A stretch of DNA of 64,000 nt from GCA-002050365 sp964237235. GTDB taxonomy: Bacteria; Acidobacteriota; Blastocatellia; Pyrinomonadales; Pyrinomonadaceae. The DNA lies in NCBI GenBank assembly GCA_964237235.1, contig CAXSGY010000001.1, forward strand, positions 1 through 64,000, written 5' to 3'. The translations under genes and the position numbers were made by a program. Below are positions 52,032-60,552 of this stretch, one piece after another. Position 1 is the stretch's first letter. Every line of letters starts with the position of its first letter. The notes under the pieces were generated by a model. The model was not told the origin of the DNA. It worked only from the letters and a program-made list of their open reading frames with translations, and made no database searches.

Positions 52032-52086
52032 ACACGAATAAATTTAGATAAAATATTTCGTGTTCATTCGTGTAATTCGCGGCTAA
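52009..52086. repeat. CACGAAT-type inverted repeat
   Basis: Thirty-nucleotide arms (52009-52038 and 52057-52086) match with few mismatches around an 18-nt AT-rich loop. It includes the stop codon of the hydrolase gene and ends 19 nt before the thioesterase start. The unit family is shared with 649-716. Confidence 0.88.
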
Positions 52087-52105
52087 AAATATTCGTGTAA
52101 AATTT

Positions 52106-52501
52106 ATGGAAAACGAACAAGCCGAACAACCGCGTGATGTCGCCATCCGTTTGACGATGATGCCGCGCGACACGAACGCGCACGGCACGGTTTTCGGCGG
52201 CATTATTTTAAGCTACATAGACGTGGCGGGCGGCGTGGAAGCCGTCAAAACGACCCGCCACGACCGCTTTGTCACGGTGGCGATGAAGGAAGTGGTCTTT
52301 TTGGAGCCGGTTTTTATCGGCGATTTGGTGAGCTTTTACGCCGAAGCGACCAGAATCGGCAACACTTCGATTACGGTCAAAGTCGTCGTCGAAGCCGAAC
52401 GCTTCGGCTCGCACGGGCAGAACGCGGTGCGCGTGACCGAAGCCGAAGTGACCTACGTCGCCATCAATCAATACCGCGAGAAAGTGCGCATCGGCAAATA
52501 A
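52106..52501 (+). CDS. Acyl-CoA thioesterase, hotdog fold (YciA-like)
   Basis: The 131-residue single hotdog domain has RLTMMPRDTNAHGTVFGGII (Asn/Asp and Gly residues at the active site), then SYIDVAGGVEAVKTTRHDRF, and FLEPVFIGDLVSFYAEATRI. It fits the YciA/BFIT group that hydrolyses acyl-CoA esters in the cytosol. The next gene starts 6 nt after its stop, suggesting a shared transcript. Confidence 0.9.
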   Translation: MENEQAEQPRDVAIRLTMMPRDTNAHGTVFGGIILSYIDVAGGVEAVKTTRHDRFVTVAMKEVVFLEPVFIGDLVSFYAEATRIGNTSITVKVVVEAERFGSHGQNAVRVTEAEVTYVAINQYREKVRIGK

Positions 52502-52507
52502 TTTTTT

Positions 52508-53287
52508 ATGAATAAACTGCGCGTCATCATCGCCGACGACGAACGCCCGGCGCGGCATTTTCTGAAAAATATTTTGCAGGATTTCGAAGATGTCGAAATC
52601 GTCGGCGAAGCCGAAAACGGCGCGGAAGCGATTGAGATTATCAGAGAAGTAAAGCCTGATTTGGCTCTGCTCGATTTGCAGATGCCGGAGATTTCCGGTC
52701 TTGAAGCGGTCAAAATTTTAAAGAAATCCGAGCTGCCGCTCGTTGCCTTCGTCACCGCTTACGACGAATTCGCGGTGCAGGCGTTCGATGTCAACGCGGT
52801 GGATTATCTCTTAAAACCAATCGAAAAAGCGCGTCTGCGCGAAACCGTCAATCGCGCATTGGAACGGCTCGAACAAAACGATTTTCGTCAAATTGACGCG
52901 GCGAATTTGAAAAACGCCGTCGCCGCTTACGAAAAAAACGCGCCGCCGAATAATCTCGAACGAATTCCGATTCGGACGAAAGACGAAATTCTTTTGCTTC
53001 CCGTCAACGAAATCGCTTCGATTGTCGCGGACGGCGAACTTTTGCATATTACCGATTTTCACAACCGGAAATTCACGATCAATTTTCGTCTCAAAGATTT
53101 GGAAGCGCGCCTCAACGCGAATAAATTCGTGCGATTGTCGCGCAGCGCGATTGTCAATCTCGAACAAATCAATCGCATCGCGCCGCTGCCGGGCGGAACT
53201 TTTCTCATCGCGCTCAAAAACAATCAGGAAATTTCTTCGAGCCGTCTGCATTCGCGGATTCTGCGCGAAAGGCTTCTGAAATTGTAA
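52508..53287 (+). CDS. LytTR family response regulator
   Basis: The 259-residue regulator has a receiver domain with the acidic pair in IIADDERPARHFL, the phosphorylation Asp in ALLDLQMPEISG, the Thr in VAFVTAYDEFAVQAF and the Lys in DYLLKPIEKARL. A linker helix follows and then a LytTR DNA-binding domain (about 155-259) with IASIVADGELLHITDFHNRK and FVRLSRSAIVNLEQI. No histidine kinase is adjacent. Targets are unknown; the TonB-dependent receptor gene follows 136 nt downstream. Confidence 0.93.
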   Translation: MNKLRVIIADDERPARHFLKNILQDFEDVEIVGEAENGAEAIEIIREVKPDLALLDLQMPEISGLEAVKILKKSELPLVAFVTAYDEFAVQAFDVNAVDYLLKPIEKARLRETVNRALERLEQNDFRQIDAANLKNAVAAYEKNAPPNNLERIPIRTKDEILLLPVNEIASIVADGELLHITDFHNRKFTINFRLKDLEARLNANKFVRLSRSAIVNLEQINRIAPLPGGTFLIALKNNQEISSSRLHSRILRERLLKL

Positions 53288-53423
53288 TTTCTTCAAACCG
53301 CTCAGACGCAAAATTCCGCCGTTCATTTCCGAATTCCGACCGTTGATTAAAAATGTAATGTCAAAATTCGGCGCGAAACATATGCTTATTTCTTTACGAG
53401 TTTTTCTTTGAAGAAATAAATAT

Positions 53424-56015
53424 ATGTCAATGCAAATTATCGCCGGGAAGTTTATTTTCGCTCTTTTATTTTTATGCGCCGCGTCCGCCGCGTTCGCCCA
53501 ATCGCTCGGAACAGCCGGCACGATTTCGGGAACGATTACCGACCCGAACAACGCCATCGTCAGCGGCGCGACGGTTAAAATCAAAAACGCCGTAACCGGA
53601 TTTGAACGCGCGGCGACGACCGACGCAAACGGCAATTACGCGTTTCAAAACGTGCCGCCGAACAATTACCAAATCACCGTCTCGGCAAGCGGATTTCAGA
53701 ACGCGGCGCAAAACGTCGTCGTGCGAAATTCCGTTCCGATGCAGATTCCGATTGCTTTGATGATCAGCGGCAACACGGCGACGGTTGATGTCTCCGCCGA
53801 CGCGACGGTCGTCGAAAATATTCCGACGACGCACACCGACGTTGACCAGACGCTGATCAATCGTTTGCCCGTTTCGTCGCCCGGCAACGGTTTGAGCGAT
53901 GTCATCACGCAGACTTCGCCCGGTGTCGTCGCCGATTCGAACGGTTTTTTTCATCCGCTCGGCGACCACGCGCAGACGCAGTATTCGGTTGACAACCAGC
54001 CGATTACCGATCAGCAATCGAAGGCGTTTTCGACGCAACTGCCGACCAACGCGATTCAGTCTCTGGAAGTTATTACGGGAGCGACACCCGCCGAATACGG
54101 CGACAAAAGCAGCCTCGTCGTCAACGCGATTACCCGTTCGGGCTTGAACGCGCCGAAACCGTTCGGCAGCTTCGATTCGAGCTTCGCGCGGTTCGGAACT
54201 TTTCAGGAAGAAGGCACATACGGTTTCGGCAACGCAAAATTCGGCAATTTTACGGCGGTCAATTTCGAGCGTTCCAATCGTTTTTTAGACTCGCCGGAAT
54301 TCGTCAATCTGCACGACAACGGAAATTCCTTCAGCGTTTTCAATCGTTCCGATTACAGCTTGACCGGAAAAGACGCGCTGCATTTAAACTTCTCGATTGC
54401 CCGCAATAAATTTGAAATCGCCAACACATACGATCAGCAGGCACTCGGACAAGACCAGCGACAGCGCGTCAAATCAATCAACATCGCGCCCGGCTACGTG
54501 CATATTTTCAGCAATACGACCGTGCTGACCGTCAATCCGTATTTCCGGCTCGACCAGATAAATTATTACCCGTCGGCGAATCCGTTTGCAGACCAGACGC
54601 AAACCATCAGCCAGCAGCGAAGGCTCGCCAACGCCGGCATCAAAGCCGATGTTTCATACGTCAAAGGCATTCATAATATTAAATTCGGCGGTCAGTTTCA
54701 GCACACATTTCTGAACGAAGGCTTTCAGTTCGGCATCACCGATCCCGAATTCAACGCGCCGTGTTTCGATGCGGACGGCAATGCCGTCAGCGGAACGATC
54801 TGCGGCGCGGGAACAACGCCGAACGCCGATTTTTTGCCCGGTTTGCTGGCGTTCGATTTGACGCGCGGCGGCAGTCTGTTTCGCTTTAACGGTCGCGCCG
54901 ACATCAAACAGGAAGCGGCTTTCGTGCAGGACGCGCTGAATTTCAAAAACGGTTTGACGCTCAGTCTGGGTTTGCGTTTCGATAATTACAACGGTTTAAG
55001 CCGCGGCAAAGCGTTTCAGCCGCGGCTCGGCGCGTCGTATCTTTTCAAACCGACGAACACGGTTCTGCGCGCGTCCTACACCAGAAATTTTGAAACGCCG
55101 TATAACGAAAATTTAATTTTCTCGAACGCGGCGGGCGCGAACGGTTTCGCCGACGGCGCGTTCGGCGATGTCAGCACCGCGCCGCTCCAACCCGGACGAC
55201 GCAATCAATTTAACGTCGGAATTCAGCAGGGCATCGGCAAATACATCGTTGCCGACATTGATTACTTCAACAAATTTACGCGCAACGCCTACGATTTCAA
55301 CGTGCTTTTGAATACGCCGATTACGTTTCCGATTTCGTGGGACAAATCGAAGATTGACGGCGTTTCGCTGCGCGTAAATTTGACGAATTATAAAGGCATC
55401 AGCGCGTTTTTCACCGCCGGACACACCAGAGCGCGGTTTTTCCCGCCGGAATCGGGCGGATTATTTTTCAATTCGGATTTGCCGACCGGCGTTTTTCGCA
55501 TTGACCACGATCAGGCGTTTCAGCAGACGACGCAGGTTCAATACGAATTCGACCAATTTAAAGGCTTCAAAAAATTCGCGCCGTTCGTCAATTTCACATA
55601 TCGTTACGACAGCGGTTTGGTTTCCGGCGCAGTGCCGGATTACGAGACGGCGTTAGGATTCAGCGCGGACGAACAACAGCAGATCGGACTTTTCTGCGGC
55701 GGACAATCGGCGACGCTCGACAATCCGATCAGATTTTGCGGCGCGACGAATCGCGGCGCGACGCGCGTTCGCATTCCGGCGGACGGGACCGAAAACGACG
55801 ACACGAATCCGCCGCGCATCGCGCCGCGCAATTTGTTCGATTTGAGTTTCGGTTCGGACAATCTACTTCGCACCGACCGGATGAAGTTTTCGGCGCGGCT
55901 GACCTTTATCAATCTGACGAATAAGGACGCGCTTTATAATTTCAATTCGACGTTCAGCGGAACGCATTTTCTTACGCCGCGCTCGATTCAAGGGCAAATC
56001 GGCATTACGTTTTAA
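53424..56015 (+). CDS. TonB-dependent receptor with carboxypeptidase-regulatory domain (Oar-like)
   Basis: The 863-residue outer-membrane protein has a signal peptide (about 1-26). A carboxypeptidase-regulatory-like beta domain follows (GTISGTITDPNNAIVSGATV). The plug (about 125-235) has LINRLPVSSPGNGLSDVITQ, VDNQPITDQQSKAFSTQLPT and LEVITGATPAEYGDKSS. A beta-barrel ends in QIGITF with the terminal aromatic residue. It is somewhat shorter than many Oar-like receptors. The ligand is unknown. A terminator follows the stop directly. Confidence 0.92.
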   Translation: MSMQIIAGKFIFALLFLCAASAAFAQSLGTAGTISGTITDPNNAIVSGATVKIKNAVTGFERAATTDANGNYAFQNVPPNNYQITVSASGFQNAAQNVVVRNSVPMQIPIALMISGNTATVDVSADATVVENIPTTHTDVDQTLINRLPVSSPGNGLSDVITQTSPGVVADSNGFFHPLGDHAQTQYSVDNQPITDQQSKAFSTQLPTNAIQSLEVITGATPAEYGDKSSLVVNAITRSGLNAPKPFGSFDSSFARFGTFQEEGTYGFGNAKFGNFTAVNFERSNRFLDSPEFVNLHDNGNSFSVFNRSDYSLTGKDALHLNFSIARNKFEIANTYDQQALGQDQRQRVKSINIAPGYVHIFSNTTVLTVNPYFRLDQINYYPSANPFADQTQTISQQRRLANAGIKADVSYVKGIHNIKFGGQFQHTFLNEGFQFGITDPEFNAPCFDADGNAVSGTICGAGTTPNADFLPGLLAFDLTRGGSLFRFNGRADIKQEAAFVQDALNFKNGLTLSLGLRFDNYNGLSRGKAFQPRLGASYLFKPTNTVLRASYTRNFETPYNENLIFSNAAGANGFADGAFGDVSTAPLQPGRRNQFNVGIQQGIGKYIVADIDYFNKFTRNAYDFNVLLNTPITFPISWDKSKIDGVSLRVNLTNYKGISAFFTAGHTRARFFPPESGGLFFNSDLPTGVFRIDHDQAFQQTTQVQYEFDQFKGFKKFAPFVNFTYRYDSGLVSGAVPDYETALGFSADEQQQIGLFCGGQSATLDNPIRFCGATNRGATRVRIPADGTENDDTNPPRIAPRNLFDLSFGSDNLLRTDRMKFSARLTFINLTNKDALYNFNSTFSGTHFLTPRSIQGQIGITF

Positions 56016-56018
56016 ACA

Positions 56019-56060
56019 GCAAAAAACCTTCGGCAAATTTGATTGCCGAAGGTTTTTTGC
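56019..56060. terminator. 18-bp perfect terminator hairpin
   Basis: GCAAAAAACCTTCGGCAA (56019-56036) pairs exactly with 56043-56060 around a 6-nt loop, giving a T-run on the plus strand just after the receptor gene. Confidence 0.93.
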
Positions 56061-56100
56061 TCGACTGCTTCGGTTAAATAATTGAGGAATTCAAAGCCGT

Positions 56101-56141
56101 CCTTATAACCGCCGTCTTTATCTAAGGCAGCGGTTATAAGG
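56101..56141. repeat. CCTTATAACCGC inverted repeat
   Basis: CCTTATAACCGC (56101-56112) pairs exactly with GCGGTTATAAGG (56130-56141). A further GGCGGCGGTTAT follows, a partial direct copy of the right arm. Confidence 0.85.
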
Positions 56142-56170
56142 CGGCGGTTATATTTTCATTAGAATCTATC

Positions 56171-56279
56171 TCAAAAATAAAAAACGCGCGGTTCAGCGGC
56201 GCGCCTACTGCCCGCCGTTCACGGCACAGGCGCGGCAGCGGCGGGCAGTAGGCGCGCCTCTGAACCATCAAAAATAAAA
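56171..56279. mobile_element. 77-bp hairpin flanked by 12-bp direct repeats (MITE/REP-like candidate)
   Basis: The arms GGTTCAG (56190-56196) and a 19-bp G+C-rich segment (56198-56216) pair with 56240-56258 and CTGAACC (56260-56266). The direct repeat TCAAAAATAAAA flanks the element at 56171-56182 and 56268-56279, as a target duplication would. No coding sequence is inside. Confidence 0.55.
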
Positions 56280-56282
56280 TCG

Positions 56283-56320
56283 GCAGCTTCCCTTCTGTTT
56301 AATTTTGGTTGGAAAGCTGC
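56283..56320 (-). terminator. Terminator hairpin after murA
   Basis: GCAGCTTCCC (56283-56292) pairs with GGAAAGCTGC (56311-56320) with one mismatch. On the minus strand it is followed by a T-rich tract, just past the murA stop. Confidence 0.7.
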
Positions 56321-56323
56321 TAA

Positions 56324-57610
56324 TTACGCGCTCGCGGCGATTCCGTCTTTGATTCGTTCGATGTCCGCGCCGAGTTTGCGAAGTTTGTCAACGATGGTTT
56401 CGTAGCCGCGGTCAATGTGGTAAACGCGGTCAATCAAAGTTTCGCCGCTTGCCGCAAGTGCGGCGAGAACGAGCGAAGCCGACGCGCGTAAATCCGAGGC
56501 GATAATCGGCGCGCCGTTCAAATCGGTTTTGCCGCGAACCGTCGCCGTGTTGCCGGAAATCGAAATGTCCGCCCCCATTCTGACCAGCTCGGAGGCGTGC
56601 ATAAAACGGTTTTCAAAAATCGTTTCGACGATCTTCGATTCGCCTGCCGCTTGCGTCATCAAAGCCATATATTGCGCCTGCATATCGGTCGGAAAAAGCG
56701 GATGCGGTTCGGTCATTACGTCTTTTGCAATCAAGCCTTTTTCACTTCGTTTGACGATGAGCGTTTGTTCGTTTTTCGCTTCGATTTCAACGCCTGTTTC
56801 GCGCAATTTTTCAATCACCGCTGCCAGATGTTGCGGCTCGCATCGTTCGATTTCCAGTTCGCCGTTCGTCATCGCCGCCGCGACGATAAAAGTTCCGGTT
56901 TCGATGCGGTCGGGAATAATCGTGTGTTCCGCCGCGTCCAAATTTTCAACGCCTTCGACGATCATCGTTTCCGTTCCCGCGCCGGTAATTTTCGCGCCCA
57001 TTTTATTTAAGAGCGCGGCTAAATCTTCGATTTCCGGTTCGCGCGCGGCATTGCGAATCGTCGTCACGCCCTTCGCCAAAGCCGCCGCCATCATTACGTT
57101 TTCCGTTCCGGTCACGGTTACTTTATCAAAGAAAACTTCCGCGCCGACAAGTCTGCCCTTCGGCGCGCGGGCGACGACGTTTCCGTTTTCCAGAGAAACC
57201 GCCGCGCCGAGTTGCTCGAACGCCTTCAGATGCAAATCAATCGGGCGCGTGCCGATGGCACAGCCGCCGGGCAAAGAAACCTTTGCCTGTCCGAAACGCG
57301 CCAGCAGCGGACCCAGAGCCAGAACGCTCGCCCGCATCGTTTTGACGAGTTCGTATGGAGCTTCAAACGATTCGATTTGCGCGGCTCTGACTTTGTGCGT
57401 GTGCAGATCGGGCGTTAAAACGGTCGCGCCCAAATCTTCCAAAAGCCGCCTCTGTGTTATCAAATCTTTGACATACGGAACGTTATGCAAAGTCACGGTT
57501 TCCGCGGTTAAAAGCGTCGCCGCGAGACACGGCAAAGCCGAATTTTTCGCGCCGCTGATTTCGACTTTTCCCGTCAGCGGTCGTCCGCCGCGAATAAGAA
57601 ATTTATCCAT
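56324..57610 (-). CDS. murA: UDP-N-acetylglucosamine 1-carboxyvinyltransferase
   Basis: MurA transfers enolpyruvate from PEP to UDP-GlcNAc, the first committed step of peptidoglycan synthesis, and is the fosfomycin target. The 428 residues include the N-terminal FLIRGGRPLTGKVEISGAKN. The loop LPGGCAIGTRPIDLHL holds the catalytic Cys, so the protein should be fosfomycin-sensitive in principle. Other motifs are PDRIETGTFIVAAA, PHPLFPTDMQAQYMA and the C-terminal DRGYETIVDKLRKLGA. No other mur gene is adjacent. Confidence 0.96.
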   Translation of the reverse strand: MDKFLIRGGRPLTGKVEISGAKNSALPCLAATLLTAETVTLHNVPYVKDLITQRRLLEDLGATVLTPDLHTHKVRAAQIESFEAPYELVKTMRASVLALGPLLARFGQAKVSLPGGCAIGTRPIDLHLKAFEQLGAAVSLENGNVVARAPKGRLVGAEVFFDKVTVTGTENVMMAAALAKGVTTIRNAAREPEIEDLAALLNKMGAKITGAGTETMIVEGVENLDAAEHTIIPDRIETGTFIVAAAMTNGELEIERCEPQHLAAVIEKLRETGVEIEAKNEQTLIVKRSEKGLIAKDVMTEPHPLFPTDMQAQYMALMTQAAGESKIVETIFENRFMHASELVRMGADISISGNTATVRGKTDLNGAPIIASDLRASASLVLAALAASGETLIDRVYHIDRGYETIVDKLRKLGADIERIKDGIAASA

Positions 57611-57690
57611 TACAATTTTTCCTTATAGAATGTAAAAACAAATGTTATCACTTCCCTTTTGATAATTAAAATCGGACGGAAAAAATTTTC

Positions 57691-58176
57691 TTACAGCAAT
57701 TTTTCGATGATTTTGACAATCGCGCTTAAGCCGCTCGCATCAATTTCGGAGAAGTTATTTAACTCATCGCTGTCAACATCGAGGACCATCAACACCGCGC
57801 CGTTCGGGTCGAAAAGGGGCAGAACGATTTCCGATTTCGACGCGGTGTTGCAGGCGATATGACCGGGAAACGCTTCGACATCGGGAACGATGATCGTTTC
57901 TTTTTTTGTATAGCAATGTCCGCAAACGCCTTGATTAAAATTGATTCGAGTGCAGGCAACCGGTCCCTGAAAAGCGTTTAGGACGAGTTGATTTTCTTTG
58001 ACGACGTAAAAGCCGACCCAGAAAAATCCGAACGCTTCTTTGAGCGCGGCGGCGACGTTGGCAAGATTCGCCGTCAAATCGGTTTCGCCCGCGACGAGCG
58101 ATTCGATTTGCGGCGCGATTTCGTCGTAAATCCGTTTTCTGTCCGAAGTTTGCGGAACGTATAAATTTTCTGCCAT
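57691..58176 (-). CDS. msrC: Free methionine-(R)-sulfoxide reductase, GAF-domain type
   Basis: fRMsr reduces free methionine-R-sulfoxide using thioredoxin-recycled cysteines. The 161-residue GAF domain carries all family Cys in ACTRINFNQGVCG and AFPGHIACNTASKSEIVLPL, plus WVGFYVVKENQLVLNAFQGP and DVDSDELNNFSEID. The start at 58176 leads straight into the family sequence (MAENLYVPQTSDRKRIYDEI); the frame is open further upstream but that part is basic and unrelated. Confidence 0.93.
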   Translation of the reverse strand: MAENLYVPQTSDRKRIYDEIAPQIESLVAGETDLTANLANVAAALKEAFGFFWVGFYVVKENQLVLNAFQGPVACTRINFNQGVCGHCYTKKETIIVPDVEAFPGHIACNTASKSEIVLPLFDPNGAVLMVLDVDSDELNNFSEIDASGLSAIVKIIEKLL

Positions 58177-58293
58177 ACGTGGAATTTTATCACGCTCGAA
58201 TCGGTTCGCGCGAAACGGCTTTGTCCGCTTGCCGACAAATATTTTTTTCGACGGATGGCATTCTGATTGCAACCGCGGAAATAAATTCTAACG

Positions 58294-59343
58294 ATGACTG
58301 AACAAAATAAATCAAAAACCGGTTGGTGGCTGGCAGCGGTCGGCGTGGGCGCGCTGGCGGCGTACACGACATTTAAAAAATCGCGTCCGGCTTTCGATTT
58401 TCAAAACAAAGTCGTTTTAATCACGGGCGGTTCGCGCGGGCTTGGTTTGGTTTTAGCCAGAACGCTCACCGACGAAGGCGCGAAAATCGCGGTTTGCGCC
58501 AGAGACGCGGACGAATTGAAACGCGCCGAAGCGGATTTGAATTCGCGCGGCGCGGCGGTTTTTCAAATCGTTTGCGATGTCCGAAATCAATTCGAAGTGA
58601 CGCGCGCGGTCGAAGCGGTTTGCAATCATTACGGACAAATTGACGTTTTGATAAATAACGCGGGCGTGATTCAGGTCGGCGCGTTGGAAGACCAAACGCA
58701 GGCGGATTTTGAAAACGCGCTGGCGGTTCATTTCTGGGGCGCATTTTATATGATGCAGGCGGTTTTGCCCGCAATGAAAAATCGCGGCGCGGGTCGCATC
58801 GTCAACATCGCTTCCATCGGCGGAAAAATGGCGGTGCCGCATCTCGCGCCGTATTGCGCCAGCAAGTTCGCGCTCGTCGGTTTGTCGAACGCGATGCGCG
58901 TCGAACTCGAAAAAGACGGCGTTTACGTCACGACCGTTTGTCCCGGCTTGATGCGGACGGGCAGTCACGTCAACGCGACATTTAAAGGTCAAAACGAAAA
59001 GGAATTCGCGTGGTTCAGCATCGGCGACGCGCTGCCGGTTTCGTCAATCGGCGCGGAACGCGCGGCGCGGCAAATCGTTGACGCGGCACGGCGCGGCAAC
59101 GCGGAATTAATTATTTCGATTCAGGCGAAAATGGCGGCGACGGCAAACGCTCTGTTTCCCGAATTGACCGCCGGAATTTCAAATTTAGTCAATCAGATTT
59201 TGCCCGCGCCGGGCGGCATCGGCAAAAATTACGCGCTCGGCAAAGACAGCCAATCCGCCGTTTCGCCTTCGTTTTTGACGACGGCGATTGACGAAGCGGC
59301 GCGGCAGAATAACGAACTCGAACCGGATGAAAATTTAATCTAA
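58294..59343 (+). CDS. Membrane-anchored SDR family oxidoreductase
   Basis: The 349-residue protein begins with a membrane-like segment (WWLAAVGVGALAAYTTF). The SDR core follows: VLITGGSRGLGLVLARTLT, NNAGVIQVGALEDQTQ, then NIASIGGKMAVPHLAPYCAS with SKFALVGLSNAMRVE. A C-terminal extension of about 90 residues ends the protein. It heads a run of four same-strand genes (SDR, SRPBCC, DUF3140, zinc ADH), the later three with strong ribosome sites. The substrate is unknown. Confidence 0.9.
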   Translation: MTEQNKSKTGWWLAAVGVGALAAYTTFKKSRPAFDFQNKVVLITGGSRGLGLVLARTLTDEGAKIAVCARDADELKRAEADLNSRGAAVFQIVCDVRNQFEVTRAVEAVCNHYGQIDVLINNAGVIQVGALEDQTQADFENALAVHFWGAFYMMQAVLPAMKNRGAGRIVNIASIGGKMAVPHLAPYCASKFALVGLSNAMRVELEKDGVYVTTVCPGLMRTGSHVNATFKGQNEKEFAWFSIGDALPVSSIGAERAARQIVDAARRGNAELIISIQAKMAATANALFPELTAGISNLVNQILPAPGGIGKNYALGKDSQSAVSPSFLTTAIDEAARQNNELEPDENLI

Positions 59344-59370
59344 AAACAAGCAAGGGAAGGAGAATTTTTT

Positions 59371-60174
59371 ATGGCACAGGAAAAATCAATAACGGACATT
59401 TTGACAAACTTTAACGTGAACATCAGCCCGACCGAACGATTCGTTTCGGGCGCGGCGGGCGGTGCGTTGCTGACTTACGGCGTGAAACGCGGCGACGCGC
59501 TCGGCGCTGTTCTTTCGATTCTCGGCGGCGGACTCGCTTTGCGCGGCGCGACCGGACATTGCCAGGTTTACGACGCGATGGATATAAACAAGGCAGGCGA
59601 CCAATCGAAGCAACCGCGACGTTTGGGGGCGAAGGCAAAGGGAAATTCGTCAATCGCCAATCTTTTGCCGGGCAGCAAAATTCACGTCAAAAAATCGGTC
59701 ACGATCAACAAATCGCCCGCCGAGATTTATCAATTCTGGCGCAACTTTGAAAATTTGCCGCAATTTATGGCGCATCTCGAATCGGTCAAGACGACCGGCG
59801 CAACGACTTCGCACTGGAAGGCGAAAGCACCGCTCAACCAGACCGTCGAATGGAACGCGGAAATCACGAGCGACCGGGAAAACGAACGCATCGGCTGGCA
59901 ATCAAAAGAAGGCTCTGACATTCCGAATTCGGGCGTGGTTGAATTTAATCCGACGGTCAATCGCGGAACTGAGGTGCGCGTCGTTTTAACTTATGAAGCA
60001 CCGGGCGGCGCGCTCGGCGCGTTGTTCGCCAAATTATTCGGCGAAGAACCGAGCCAGCAGGTTTACGGCGATTTATGCCGCCTGAAATCAATTATGGAAG
60101 CGGGCGAAATTATCAAAGTCGAAGGTCAGCCTTCAGGTCGCGCCGAAGACAAAGCGAAAGCGGCGAAGGCTTAA
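59371..60174 (+). CDS. SRPBCC (cyclase/dehydrase-like) protein with N-terminal DUF2892-like region
   Basis: The 267-residue protein opens with a Gly/Ala-rich hydrophobic region (TERFVSGAAGGALLTYGVKR, then LGAVLSILGGGLALRGATGH), like DUF2892 membrane hairpins. An SRPBCC/START-like domain runs from about residue 108, with KSVTINKSPAEIYQFWRNFE, LPQFMAHLESVKTTG and GVVEFNPTVNRGTEVRVVL. Such domains bind hydrophobic ligands. An AAGGAG ribosome site precedes the start. This fusion recurs in stress-related clusters, but the role is unknown. Confidence 0.87.
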   Translation: MAQEKSITDILTNFNVNISPTERFVSGAAGGALLTYGVKRGDALGAVLSILGGGLALRGATGHCQVYDAMDINKAGDQSKQPRRLGAKAKGNSSIANLLPGSKIHVKKSVTINKSPAEIYQFWRNFENLPQFMAHLESVKTTGATTSHWKAKAPLNQTVEWNAEITSDRENERIGWQSKEGSDIPNSGVVEFNPTVNRGTEVRVVLTYEAPGGALGALFAKLFGEEPSQQVYGDLCRLKSIMEAGEIIKVEGQPSGRAEDKAKAAKA

Positions 60175-60198
60175 AATTTTAATTTATTCGGAGAAGCA

Positions 60199-60531
60199 AT
60201 GACGGACGAAGACAAAAAAGCAATTAAAGAATTCAAATCGGCGGTCAATATGTCGGCGAAAAAATTGGATGAATGGTTGAAAACCGAAGATTCAAAACGG
60301 GTCGGTTATAAAGACGACGAAGACGGCGAATCAGTCGGTCATCAGTCGGGCAAAAAAATCATCAAAATTCTCGGTAAAAAACAGGCTGAATATACCGCCG
60401 CCGATTTGAAGCATATCCACAAAGTCGTCGGTTACGTTCATCGTCACTTAGCGCAACGACCGGACGGCGATGTGACTGAAACGAATTGGCGATATTCATT
60501 GATGAATTGGGGACACGACCCCGCGAAATAA
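60199..60531 (+). CDS. DUF3140 family protein
   Basis: The 110-residue charged helical protein matches the DUF3140 pattern: KEFKSAVNMSAKKLDEWLKT, SVGHQSGKKIIKILGKKQAE and YVHRHLAQRPDGDVTETNWR. The C-terminal YSLMNWGHDP is also typical. Related proteins in actinobacteria and proteobacteria are linked to DNA-binding or stress genes, but the function is unknown. A GGAG site lies 7 nt upstream. Confidence 0.85.
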   Translation: MTDEDKKAIKEFKSAVNMSAKKLDEWLKTEDSKRVGYKDDEDGESVGHQSGKKIIKILGKKQAEYTAADLKHIHKVVGYVHRHLAQRPDGDVTETNWRYSLMNWGHDPAK

Positions 60532-60552
60532 GCACAAGGGAGAACAAAAATT

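Noticed and set aside
56529..57635. A 368-codon open frame opposite murA
   Set aside because: It is antisense to a fully convincing murA and its translation is Ser/Arg/Val-rich with no domain. Long antisense frames are common here because of the codon usage.
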